Translations under genes and position numbers: made by a program | Notes under the pieces: generated by a model | Seen by the model: only the letters and a program-made list of their open reading frames with translations | Databases searched by the model: none | Told to the model about the DNA's origin: nothing | Origin: Alphaproteobacteria bacterium | GTDB taxonomy: Bacteria > Pseudomonadota > Alphaproteobacteria > Sphingomonadales > Sphingomonadaceae | Assembly (NCBI GenBank): GCA_018828205.1 | Contig: JAHJWA010000230.1 | Span: 1-7,754, forward strand | Reading direction: 5' to 3' | DNA: 7,754 nucleotides | In this document: one piece after another, positions 1 to 7,099 of the stretch | How the letters are laid out: each line of letters starts with the position of its first letter | Numbering within the stretch: position 1 is the first letter of the stretch

Positions 1-732
1 CCCGAGCGGCTCAACGCCTGTCCCCCGCAGATGGCGGACGAGATCTTCGACGCGCTGCGCGATCTCGACGGTGCGCGCGCCGTGCTGATGACCGGCGAGG
101 GCCGCGCCTTCTGCTCGGGCGCCGATCTCGCCGCCAATGCCGACAAGTCGGGGACCGGACCGATCAATGGCGGCGACCGCGCCTTCACCTCGCTGCAGCG
201 GCACTACAACCCGATGATCCAGGCGCTGGCGAGCGTGCCGGTGCCGGTGGTCTCCGCGGTGCAGGGGCCGGCCGCCGGGGTCGGCTGCTCGATCGCGCTG
301 GCGGCGGATTTCGTGATTGCCGGCAAGAGCGGCTATTTCCTCCAGGCCTTCGTCAACATCGGGCTGGTGCCCGATGGCGGCTCGAGCTGGATGCTGCCGC
401 GGCTGGTCGGCACCGCGCAGGCGACGCGGATGATGATGCTGGGCGAGAAGATCCACGGCGAGGAAGCCGAGCGGATCGGGCTGATCTACAAATGCGTCGA
501 GGACGAGGCGCTCATCGCGGAGGCCGAGGCGCTGGCGGAGAAGCTCGCCAACGGCCCGACGCTCGCGCTCGGGCTGATGAAGCGCAACATCCGCGCCGGA
601 CTGGAGAGCGATTTCACCGCCACGCTGCTGATGGAAGCGCAGGGCCAGCGCGAGGCGGGAATGAGCCAGGATTCGATGGAGGGCGCGATGTCCTTCCTCC
701 AGAAGCGCAAGCCCGAATTCAAGGGCGCCTGA
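1..732 (+). CDS. PaaG-like enoyl-CoA isomerase/hydratase family protein (5' end missing)
   Basis: Crotonase-superfamily enzyme acting on a CoA thioester in the cytoplasm. The frame is open from base 1, and the first visible residues (PERLNA, bases 4-18) are the conserved start-proximal motif of the family. The true start therefore lies upstream and the ATG at 31 is internal. About 243 residues are visible of a usual 260 or so. Oxyanion-hole segments are FCSGAD (bases 109-126) and GPAAGVGCS (from base 265). The two glutamates that catalyse hydration in crotonase align with Phe (349-351) and an Arg near the RMMM segment (about base 427). An Asp is present in GLVPDGG (codon 373-375), the position of the catalytic Asp of PaaG, the 1,2-epoxyphenylacetyl-CoA isomerase. 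The C-terminal KRKPEFKG also fits PaaG-type proteins. The family call is firm. The isomerase role is inferred from these residues, and no other paa genes are visible. The gene converges on the aldehyde dehydrogenase. Confidence 0.9.
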   Translation, partial: PERLNACPPQMADEIFDALRDLDGARAVLMTGEGRAFCSGADLAANADKSGTGPINGGDRAFTSLQRHYNPMIQALASVPVPVVSAVQGPAAGVGCSIALAADFVIAGKSGYFLQAFVNIGLVPDGGSSWMLPRLVGTAQATRMMMLGEKIHGEEAERIGLIYKCVEDEALIAEAEALAEKLANGPTLALGLMKRNIRAGLESDFTATLLMEAQGQREAGMSQDSMEGAMSFLQKRKPEFKGA

Positions 733-768
733 ACGGGCGAGGCTAGCCCGAAAGCCAGTCTGAAACGA

Positions 769-796
769 AAAGGGGCGGCACCATGGCCGCCCCTTT
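769..796. terminator. Bidirectional intrinsic terminator between convergent genes
   Basis: An 11-bp perfect stem pairs 769-779 (AAAGGGGCGGC) with 786-796 (GCCGCCCCTTT) around a 6-nt loop (ACCATG). On the plus strand it is followed by CTTTTG, and on the minus strand the stem is followed by TTCGTTTC, so a U-rich tail exists in both directions. It sits 36 nt after the stop of the isomerase-like gene and 21 nt after the stop of the aldehyde dehydrogenase gene, where a shared terminator for convergent genes is expected. Confidence 0.88.
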
Positions 797-817
797 CTTT
801 TGTCGGTCGGCCGCGCC

Positions 818-2242
818 TCAGGCGAAGGCGTCGCGCTTGATCGTGATCACCTGCGGATAGGTGAATTCCTTCAACCCCTCGATGCCGTATTCGGCGCCGA
901 TGCCCGACTGCTTGTGTCCGCCGAAGGGCGCGAAGGGCGAGAGGTGCATGAATTCGTTGACCCACACCGTGCCGGTTTCCATCCGCTCGGCGACCGCGAC
1001 GCCCTGCTCGGCATCGGCGGTCCAGACCGCGCCCGCGAGCCCGTATTCCGAGGCATTGGCGCGCTCGATCGCCTCGTCGACGGTGGCGAATTTCATCAGC
1101 GGCATGACCGGGCCGAACTGCTCCTCGGCGACGATCCGCGCATCCTCGGGCGGATTGTCGAGGATGGTGATGGGCACGTAATAACCCGTCCCCGAAGGAT
1201 CGACATCGCCCCCGGTGAGGAACTGGTAGCCCTGGTCCTTGGCGTCCTGGATCAGCTCGCAGACGCGCTCGAACTGCTTCTTGTTCTGGATCGGCCCGAC
1301 CCCGGTGCCCTGCTGCGCGCCGTCGCCGACCTTCACCGTCTTGGCGTAGGCGGCGATCGCCTTGGACAGGTCGTCGTAGATATCCTCGTGGATATAGATC
1401 CGCTTGGCGGCGATGCAGACCTGGCCGGCGTTGGAGAAGCTCGACCAGAACAGCTGTTCGGCGACCTTCTCGACATCGGCATCGGCGAGGACGATCGAAG
1501 CATCATTGCCGCCCAGTTCGAGCGTGATGCGCTTGAGATCCTTGCTCGCGCCTTCCATGATCTTCTTGCCGGTCGCGGTCGAGCCGGTGAAGGTGATCTT
1601 GTCGATGCCGGGGTGGCTGGTGATCATCGGTCCCAGCTCGTCGGGGCCGGTGATGATGTTGACCGTGCCCGCAGGCACCACGTCCTTGATCAGCTCGGCG
1701 ATCCGCAGCGTGGTCAGCGGGGTGAAGGGCGAGGGTTTGAGCACGATGGTGCAGCCAGCGACCAGCGCGGGAACGATCTTCTGGATCGCCATCATGATCG
1801 GGAAGTTCCACGGCACGATCCCGCCGACCACGCCCACCGGCACGCGGCGGGTGCGCGACAGGCGGGTGTCGTCGTCCTGGTTGATCACATCATCGAGCCG
1901 CAGCGTCGATTGCGCGGCGGCGAGCCCGGCGGCGCCGTAGATCTCCTGCTGCGCCTGGTTGTGCGGCTTGCCCTGCTCGCTGGTGAGCAGCCGGAACAGC
2001 TCGTCGGCGTTTTCCTTGATCGTCGCGGCGATTCCCTGGACCACCTTCTGGCGTTCTTCGGGCGTGGTCTTCTTCCAGCTCTGGAAGGCGCGGCGCGCGG
2101 CTTCGACCGCGCGGTCGAGCTCGTCCTGGCCCGCGGCGGGGACCTGGCCGACGACTTCCTCGGTCGCGGGGTTGATGACATCCATCGTCCCCGCGGTGGT
2201 GACGAGCTCGCCGTCGATCAGATTGGAATAGGTCTTGGTCAT
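818..2242 (-). CDS. NAD(P)-dependent aldehyde dehydrogenase
   Basis: Cytoplasmic ALDH-superfamily enzyme that oxidises an aldehyde to its acid with NAD(P)+. It has 474 residues, the normal length for the family, and all catalytic parts are visible. These are the oxyanion Asn146 in PWNFP, Lys169 in the cofactor-binding KPSPFTP segment, the Rossmann motif FTGSTATG (218-225), the general base Glu242 in LELGG, the nucleophile Cys276 in NAGQVC, and EEQFGPV (373-379). The ATG at 2242 is preceded on the minus strand by a purine-rich GGGAGAGAG stretch that serves as ribosome binding site. The protein then begins with the usual NLIDGE-type N-terminus. It lies 163 nt downstream of the acyl-CoA dehydrogenase on the same strand. 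An inverted repeat in that gap suggests its own regulation. The substrate cannot be read from the sequence; aliphatic, aromatic or semialdehyde substrates are all possible. Confidence 0.94.
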   Translation of the reverse strand: MTKTYSNLIDGELVTTAGTMDVINPATEEVVGQVPAAGQDELDRAVEAARRAFQSWKKTTPEERQKVVQGIAATIKENADELFRLLTSEQGKPHNQAQQEIYGAAGLAAAQSTLRLDDVINQDDDTRLSRTRRVPVGVVGGIVPWNFPIMMAIQKIVPALVAGCTIVLKPSPFTPLTTLRIAELIKDVVPAGTVNIITGPDELGPMITSHPGIDKITFTGSTATGKKIMEGASKDLKRITLELGGNDASIVLADADVEKVAEQLFWSSFSNAGQVCIAAKRIYIHEDIYDDLSKAIAAYAKTVKVGDGAQQGTGVGPIQNKKQFERVCELIQDAKDQGYQFLTGGDVDPSGTGYYVPITILDNPPEDARIVAEEQFGPVMPLMKFATVDEAIERANASEYGLAGAVWTADAEQGVAVAERMETGTVWVNEFMHLSPFAPFGGHKQSGIGAEYGIEGLKEFTYPQVITIKRDAFA

Positions 2243-2277
2243 CTCTCTCTCCCGTTCGTGTCAGCGGATTCCTGTGA

Positions 2278-2313
2278 GCGTTCCCGTCTAAGCCGGGCCT
2301 AGACTGGGAACGC
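2278..2313. promoter_or_regulatory. Imperfect inverted repeat upstream of the aldehyde dehydrogenase (candidate operator or leader hairpin)
   Basis: The left arm GCGTTCCCGTCTA (2278-2290) pairs with TAGAC (2300-2304) and GGGAACGC (2306-2313), with only base 2305 bulged out, giving 13 paired bases. The central bases add partial symmetry (AGCC/GGCC with one mismatch). The arms sit 36-71 nt upstream of the aldehyde dehydrogenase ATG. No T-run follows on either strand, so it is not an intrinsic terminator. A weak promoter-like pair on the minus strand (TTGCAA at 2328-2323, then 17 nt, then AGTCTA) would place the -10 inside the right arm, which would suit a repressor site. The structure is seen directly; the function is inferred. 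Confidence 0.5.
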
Positions 2314-2363
2314 GAATCTCGGTTGCAATAAGGGACTAGGCCTTCGTGCGGGCAAGCGCCAGC

Positions 2364-2395
2364 GGGCATCGCCGGGGCGGGCGTGGCGATCGCCC
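2364..2395 (-). other. GC-rich stem-loop just after the acyl-CoA dehydrogenase stop
   Basis: GGGCATCGCC (2364-2373) pairs with GGCGAT (2385-2390) and GCCC (2392-2395) with base 2391 bulged, leaving an 11-nt loop. It begins 10 nt past the stop codon on the minus strand. No U-tract follows, so it is not a classical intrinsic terminator. It could protect the 3' end of the mRNA, or be a chance product of GC-rich sequence. Confidence 0.3.
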
Positions 2396-2405
2396 GGCCG
2401 CACGG

Positions 2406-4055
2406 TCAGGCGGTTTCGCGCTGCGTGAGCAGCCCGCGCCCGATCACCTGCGCCTGGATTTCCGCCGCGCCCTCGAAGATGTTGAGGATCCGCGCATCGC
2501 ACAGCACCCGGCTCACCTCGTATTCGAGCGCGTAGCCGTTGCCGCCATGGATCTGGACCGCATTGTCGGCATTGGCCCAGGCGACCCGCGCGGCGAGCAG
2601 CTTGGCCATCCCCGCCTCGATGTCGCAGCGCTCGCCCTTGTCCTTGTGCCGCGCCGCGGAATAGGTGAGCTCGCGCGCCATCAGCTGCTCGACCGCCATC
2701 AGCACCAGCTTGTCCGCGACGCGCGGGAAGGCAAGCAGCGGCTTGCCGAACTGGCGCCGTTCACCGGCATAGCGCAGCGCGAGATCGAAGGCGTGCCAGC
2801 CGACGCCGATCGCGCGCGCCGCGGTCTGGATCCGCGCGCCCTCGAAGGTGCGCATCAATTGCTTGAACCCCTGCCCCTCGGCGCCGCCGAGCAGCGCGTC
2901 GCCGGGTACCGCAAAACCGTCGAAGCCGAGCGTGTATTCCTTCATCCCGCGATAGCCGAGCACCGCAATCTCGTCGCCCGCGAGCCCCTCGTCGGGGAAG
3001 GGATCGGCCTCGCTGCCGCGGGTCTTCTCGGCGAGCAGCATCGACAACCCGCCATAGCCGGGGGTCTTGGCGTCGGTGCGGCACAGCAGCGTCATCAGAT
3101 CGGCGCGCGCGGCGTGGGTGATCCAGGTCTTGGAGCCATGGACCCGCCAGTCGCCCGCTTCATTCCTGACCGCGCGGGTGCGGACTGAGGCGAGGTCGGA
3201 GCCGGTGTCGGGCTCGGTGAAGACCGCGGTGGGCAGGATCGAGCCATCGGCCAGCAGCGGCAGATAATGCGCCTTCTGCGCCTCGGTGCCGTTCTCGCCG
3301 ATCAGCTCGCTGGCGATCTCGGAGCGGGTGCCCAGCGAGCCCGCGCAGATCCAGCCGCGCGAGAGCTCCTCGGAGACCAGGCACATCGCCAGCTTGCCCA
3401 GCCCCAGCCCGCCATAGCGCTCGTCGATGCAGACCCCGAACACGCCCAGCCGCGCCATCTCGTCGACCAGCTCGATCGGGATCAGCGCATCGGCAAGATG
3501 CCAGGCCTGCGCATGCGGCGCGATCCGGTCGGCGGTGAAGGCGCGGAACTGGGTGCGGATCATGTCGAGCGTGTCGTCGTCGAAGCCCTCGTCGGGCACG
3601 CGCCCCTCGCCGAGATGTCCCGCCAGCGAAGCGCGGCTTTCGGCTGTGCTGCCCTCGTCGAGGAAGCGCCGCACTGCCGGGTCCTCGGCAAGGCTCCTCG
3701 CGGCATCGGCGACGCCAAGCTCGGCGGGGCGGATAAATTCGCTCTGGCTCATCGGCAGCGCCGCTGTGAGCTGGTGGCAATATTCGCCGAAGCCGATCGC
3801 CAGCGCCAGCTGCTCCACCTCGCCGAAACGGCCCGCCCCCTCGACCCGCGCCGCCCAGTCGGCGACCGCCTCGAGCGCGGCGACGCTGGTGCCGATCCAG
3901 GCGAAACCATGGACGCGGCGCTGTTCGCGCTCGATCAGCGCGGGGTCGGGACGGCCATCGGGGGCGACCAGTTCGGCGGTCACGGCGCGCACCGCCTCGC
4001 GATAGCGAAGCGCGGCGGCGCAGGCCTCGCGGGCCGTCTCGATCCAGTCGTTCAT
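2406..4055 (-). CDS. Acyl-CoA dehydrogenase with N-terminal extension, methylsuccinyl-CoA dehydrogenase-like
   Basis: FAD-dependent enzyme that introduces an alpha-beta double bond into an acyl-CoA and passes electrons to ETF. Taking the ATG at 4055 gives 549 residues, against about 380-400 for common acyl-CoA dehydrogenases. The surplus is an N-terminal domain (about 1-150) containing RVHGFAW (47-53), GRFGEVEQ (75-82), GFGEY (88-92) and PMSQSEFIRP (101-110). The catalytic core follows: FTEPDTGSDLASV (279-291), SKTWITHA (308-315), RRQFGKPL (433-440), QIHGGNGY (501-508), and the presumed catalytic base Glu528 in IFEGAAEIQ. From memory, this extension is a hallmark of (2S)-methylsuccinyl-CoA dehydrogenase (Mcd, ethylmalonyl-CoA pathway), but a different branched acyl-CoA substrate is possible. 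A longer reading from a TTG at 4121 is less likely, because that codon lies in the divergent promoter region. The ATG has a weak GGTGGA element 5 nt upstream. No other ethylmalonyl-CoA pathway gene is visible. Confidence 0.92.
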   Translation of the reverse strand: MNDWIETAREACAAALRYREAVRAVTAELVAPDGRPDPALIEREQRRVHGFAWIGTSVAALEAVADWAARVEGAGRFGEVEQLALAIGFGEYCHQLTAALPMSQSEFIRPAELGVADAARSLAEDPAVRRFLDEGSTAESRASLAGHLGEGRVPDEGFDDDTLDMIRTQFRAFTADRIAPHAQAWHLADALIPIELVDEMARLGVFGVCIDERYGGLGLGKLAMCLVSEELSRGWICAGSLGTRSEIASELIGENGTEAQKAHYLPLLADGSILPTAVFTEPDTGSDLASVRTRAVRNEAGDWRVHGSKTWITHAARADLMTLLCRTDAKTPGYGGLSMLLAEKTRGSEADPFPDEGLAGDEIAVLGYRGMKEYTLGFDGFAVPGDALLGGAEGQGFKQLMRTFEGARIQTAARAIGVGWHAFDLALRYAGERRQFGKPLLAFPRVADKLVLMAVEQLMARELTYSAARHKDKGERCDIEAGMAKLLAARVAWANADNAVQIHGGNGYALEYEVSRVLCDARILNIFEGAAEIQAQVIGRGLLTQRETA

Positions 4056-4115
4056 TGAAATCCACCCATCCCAGCGTGACGCTTTGCGCGCGAAGAAACC
4101 CGCAATCGCCCCAAA

Positions 4116-4160
4116 TTGCAATCGTGGATAGCTGACCCTAGAAACCCGCGAGCGCTACAA
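4116..4160 (+). promoter_or_regulatory. Candidate promoter(s) for the cysD operon
   Basis: Two overlapping sigma-70-like hexamer pairs, each with a 17-nt spacer, lie in the divergent intergenic region. One is TTGCAA (4116-4121) with TAGAAA (4139-4144). The other is CTGACC (4132-4137) with CTACAA (4155-4160). Either would give a leader of roughly 65-85 nt before cysD. Both matches are imperfect and the choice between them is open. No LysR-type CysB site could be recognised by eye. Confidence 0.35.
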
Positions 4161-4234
4161 AGAGCCGCGCAGCCGCCTGATAGAAATGCTGTGTTTCGCC
4201 GCGCGGACGCGAGGATTTAGAGGACCGGAGCATC

Positions 4235-5152
4235 ATGACCCGTACCCTCACCCATCTCGAACGGCTCGAAGCCGAAAGCATCCACATCATGCGCGAAGTC
4301 GTCGCCGAGGCGGAAAAGCCGGTGATGCTCTATTCGGTCGGCAAGGACAGCGCGGTGATGCTGCATCTGGCGCGCAAGGCCTTCTACCCCGCGCCGCCGC
4401 CCTTCCCGCTGCTCCATGTCGACACCACCTGGAAGTTTCAGGCGATGTACGCGCTGCGCGACAAGGCCGCGCGCGATGCGGGGATGGAGCTGCTGGTCCA
4501 CCGCAATCCCGAAGCGGAGGCGCGCGGGATCAACCCCTTCGATCACGGGTCGCTGCACACCGATATGTGGAAGACCGAGGGGCTCAAGCAGGCGCTCGAC
4601 CAGTACGGTTTCGACGCGGCCTTCGGCGGCGCGCGCCGCGACGAGGAGAAGGCCCGCGCCAAGGAGCGGATCTTCTCCTTCCGCACCGCCAGCCATGGCT
4701 GGGACCCCAAGAACCAGCGCCCCGAATTGTGGAACCTCTACAACGCCCGCAAGGCGCCGCGCAGCCGCAACGGCGGCGAGAGCATCCGCGTCTTCCCGCT
4801 GAGCAATTGGACCGAGCTCGATATCTGGCAATATATCCAGCTCGAAAACATCGAAATCGTCCCGCTCTATTTCGCCGCGCCGCGGCCCACGGTCGAACGC
4901 GACGGGATGATCGTGATGGTCGATGACGAGCGCTTCCCGCTCGAGGGCGAAGAGCCTGTCGAACGCTCGATCCGCTTCCGCACGCTGGGCTGCTACCCGC
5001 TCACCGGCGCGGTCGAGAGCACGGCGTCCACCCTCTCCGAGATCATCCAGGAAATGCTGCTGACCACCACCAGCGAGCGCCAGGGCCGCGCGATCGACCG
5101 CGATGCCGGTGGCTCGTCGATGGAGAAGAAGAAACAGGAGGGCTATTTCTGA
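4235..5152 (+). CDS. cysD: Sulfate adenylyltransferase subunit 2 (ATP sulfurylase, CysD)
   Basis: Catalytic subunit of the heterodimeric ATP sulfurylase. With CysN it makes adenosine 5'-phosphosulfate (APS) and pyrophosphate from sulfate and ATP, the first step of cytoplasmic sulfate assimilation. The protein has 305 residues, against 302 in E. coli CysD, and is alignable from memory over its whole length. The N-terminus [18 protein letters not shown] is typical. The PP-loop is SVGKDS (34-39), followed by [10 protein letters not shown] (59-68). [15 protein letters not shown] (131-145), [11 protein letters not shown] (156-166) and [15 protein letters not shown] (187-201) follow. The end TTTSERQGR...KKKQEGYF is the classic CysD tail. 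The ATG at 4235 has AGAGGA and GGAG upstream (4219-4230). It is the first gene of the operon; its TGA overlaps the cysNC ATG by one base (TGATG at 5150-5154), which suggests translational coupling. Confidence 0.97.
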   Translation: MTRTLTHLERLEAESIHIMREVVAEAEKPVMLYSVGKDSAVMLHLARKAFYPAPPPFPLLHVDTTWKFQAMYALRDKAARDAGMELLVHRNPEAEARGINPFDHGSLHTDMWKTEGLKQALDQYGFDAAFGGARRDEEKARAKERIFSFRTASHGWDPKNQRPELWNLYNARKAPRSRNGGESIRVFPLSNWTELDIWQYIQLENIEIVPLYFAAPRPTVERDGMIVMVDDERFPLEGEEPVERSIRFRTLGCYPLTGAVESTASTLSEIIQEMLLTTTSERQGRAIDRDAGGSSMEKKKQEGYF

Positions 5153-7089
5153 TGGCCGACCATTCCATTACAGACCGGCCCACTTCCGAACAGGCCTACC
5201 GCCCCGATGCGCTCGCGGGCGAGGACATCGACGCCTATCTGACCCGTCACCAGCACAAGACCATGCTGCGCTTCATCACCTGCGGCAGCGTGGACGACGG
5301 CAAGTCGACGCTGATCGGGCGGCTGCTCTACGACAGCAAGATGATCTTCGAGGACCAGCTCGCCAGCCTCGAGAGCGACAGCAAAAGGATCGGCACGCAG
5401 GGGCAGGAGCTCGACTACGCGCTGCTGGTCGACGGGCTGGCCGCCGAGCGCGAGCAGGGCATCACCATCGATGTCGCCTATCGCTTCTTCTCCACCGACC
5501 GGCGCAAGTTCATCGTCGCCGATTGCCCGGGCCACGAGCAATACACCCGCAACATGGTCACCGGCGCCTCCACCGCCGAGCTGGCGGTGATCCTGGTCGA
5601 TGCGCGCAAGGGCGTGCTGGTCCAGACCCGGCGGCACAGCTTCCTGTGCCACCGGCTCGGGATCCGCCGGATCGTGCTGGCGGTCAACAAGATGGATCTG
5701 GTCGATTACGACCAGGCGACCTACGACGCGATCGTCGCCGATTACGCGCGCTTCGCCGCTGAGATCGGGATCGAGAGCTTCACCGCCATGCCGATCTCGG
5801 GCTTCAAGGGCGACAACATCGCCGGCCCTTCGGAGCACATGCCCTGGTACGCCGGCCCCTCGCTGATCGAGCATCTCGAGACCGTCGAGCTCGATGCCGC
5901 CGATGCCCAGGGCAAGCCGTTCCGCATGCCGGTGCAATGGGTCAACCGCCCCGATCTCGACTTCCGCGGTTTCGCCGGGCTGGTCGCCGGCGGCACGATC
6001 AAGCCGGGCGCAGCCCTGCGGGTGCTGCCCTCGGGCAAGACCACCACGCTCGACCGGATCGTCACTTTCTCGGGCGATCAGGGCGAGGCAGTGGCGGGCC
6101 AATCGGTCACGCTGACCTTCGCCGACGAGATCGACTGCTCGCGCGGCGATGTCATCGTGGCCGCCGAGGATCCGCCGCAGGTCTCGGACCAGTTCGAGGC
6201 GACGCTGGTGTGGATGGACGACGACCCCATGCTGGTCGGCCGCGCCTATTGGCTCAAGCTGGGCACGCAGACCGTTTCGGCCAGCGTCCAGGAGCCCAAA
6301 TACGAGATCAACGTCAACACCATGGCGCATCTCGCCGCCAAGACGCTGACGCTCAATTCGATCGGCGTCGCCGAGGTTCACACCGAGAAGCCGATCGTCT
6401 TCGAACCCCATGCCGACAACCGGACGCTGGGCGGTTTCGTGCTGATCGACAAGCTGACCAACCGCACCGTGGCGGGCGGGATGCTCCACTTCGCGCTGCG
6501 CCGCGCGCAGAACGTCCATTGGCAGCCGACCGACATCACCCGTCAGGATCACGCCAGCCTCAAGAACCAGGCCCCGCGGGTGCTGTGGTTCACCGGCCTT
6601 TCGGGTTCGGGCAAATCGACCATCGCCAACGAGGTCGAGAAGCTGCTGGCGGTGATGAACCGCCACACCTTCCTGCTCGACGGCGACAACATCCGCCACG
6701 GACTCAACAAGGATCTGGGCTTCACCGATGCCGACCGGATCGAGAACATCCGGCGCGTCGGCGAGGTCGCGCGGCTGATGGCCGATGCCGGGCTGATCGT
6801 GCTGACCGCCTTCATCAGCCCGTTCCGCGCCGAACGCCAGATGGTGCGCGACATGCTGCCCGCGGGCGAATTCGTCGAGATCTTCGTCGACACCCCGCTG
6901 GAGGTCGCCGAGCAGCGCGATGTGAAGGGACTCTACAAGAAGGCGCGCGAGGGCAAGCTCAAGAACTTCACCGGGATCGACAGCCCCTATGAAGCGCCCG
7001 AAAACCCCGACATCGTGGTCAACACGGTCGCAATGACCCCGGGCGAGGCGGCCGAATACATCATCCGCCAGATCATGCCGCTGAAATAG
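5152..7089 (+). CDS. cysNC: Bifunctional sulfate adenylyltransferase subunit 1 / adenylylsulfate kinase (CysN-CysC fusion)
   Basis: A fusion of 645 residues. Residues about 35-450 are CysN, the regulatory GTPase of ATP sulfurylase whose GTP hydrolysis drives APS formation. Residues about 475-645 are CysC, the kinase that phosphorylates APS to PAPS. GTPase motifs: G1 GSVDDGKST (45-53), G2 region [11 protein letters not shown] (103-113), G3 DCPGHEQ (124-130; E. coli CysN has DTPGHEQ), and G4 NKMD (179-182). Elongation-factor-like beta-barrel domains follow, with [16 protein letters not shown] (261-276). The kinase P-loop is GLSGSGKST (482-490), followed by [17 protein letters not shown] (508-524-region) and FISPFRAER (554-562), which includes the Ser that is phosphorylated in some APS kinases. 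The conserved GLYKKAREG and [10 protein letters not shown] segments close the domain. AGGAGG (5136-5141) ends 10 nt before the ATG, inside the cysD end. The NodQ/CysNC architecture is common in alphaproteobacteria. Both domains look intact. Confidence 0.97.
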   Translation: MADHSITDRPTSEQAYRPDALAGEDIDAYLTRHQHKTMLRFITCGSVDDGKSTLIGRLLYDSKMIFEDQLASLESDSKRIGTQGQELDYALLVDGLAAEREQGITIDVAYRFFSTDRRKFIVADCPGHEQYTRNMVTGASTAELAVILVDARKGVLVQTRRHSFLCHRLGIRRIVLAVNKMDLVDYDQATYDAIVADYARFAAEIGIESFTAMPISGFKGDNIAGPSEHMPWYAGPSLIEHLETVELDAADAQGKPFRMPVQWVNRPDLDFRGFAGLVAGGTIKPGAALRVLPSGKTTTLDRIVTFSGDQGEAVAGQSVTLTFADEIDCSRGDVIVAAEDPPQVSDQFEATLVWMDDDPMLVGRAYWLKLGTQTVSASVQEPKYEINVNTMAHLAAKTLTLNSIGVAEVHTEKPIVFEPHADNRTLGGFVLIDKLTNRTVAGGMLHFALRRAQNVHWQPTDITRQDHASLKNQAPRVLWFTGLSGSGKSTIANEVEKLLAVMNRHTFLLDGDNIRHGLNKDLGFTDADRIENIRRVGEVARLMADAGLIVLTAFISPFRAERQMVRDMLPAGEFVEIFVDTPLEVAEQRDVKGLYKKAREGKLKNFTGIDSPYEAPENPDIVVNTVAMTPGEAAEYIIRQIMPLK

Positions 7090-7099
7090 CAGGACCGCG

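Noticed and set aside
31..33. ATG at 31 as the start of the crotonase-family gene
   Set aside because: The frame is open upstream to base 1 and encodes the conserved PERLNA motif that precedes this position in the family, so the gene starts before the window.
800..2302. A 500-codon plus-strand open frame covering the whole aldehyde dehydrogenase gene
   Set aside because: It is an antisense shadow of a complete, motif-verified enzyme. It also starts at a rare start codon inside the shared terminator region.
2346..4058. Plus-strand open frames of 280, 263 and 192 codons opposite the acyl-CoA dehydrogenase
   Set aside because: They overlap a gene with intact catalytic motifs, show no recognisable domain, and have the low-complexity Arg/Ala/Asp composition of antisense high-GC frames.
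4056..4121. A 22-codon N-terminal extension of the acyl-CoA dehydrogenase from a TTG at 4121
   Set aside because: TTG is a rare start. The extension overlaps the divergent promoter region and looks unlike the start of related proteins, whereas the ATG at 4055 begins a plausible N-terminus.
4056..4234. A SAM or other sulfur-related riboswitch upstream of cysD
   Set aside because: I could not find a recognisable riboswitch core. The only secondary structure is a short GC-rich hairpin, and 179 nt is shared with a divergent gene.
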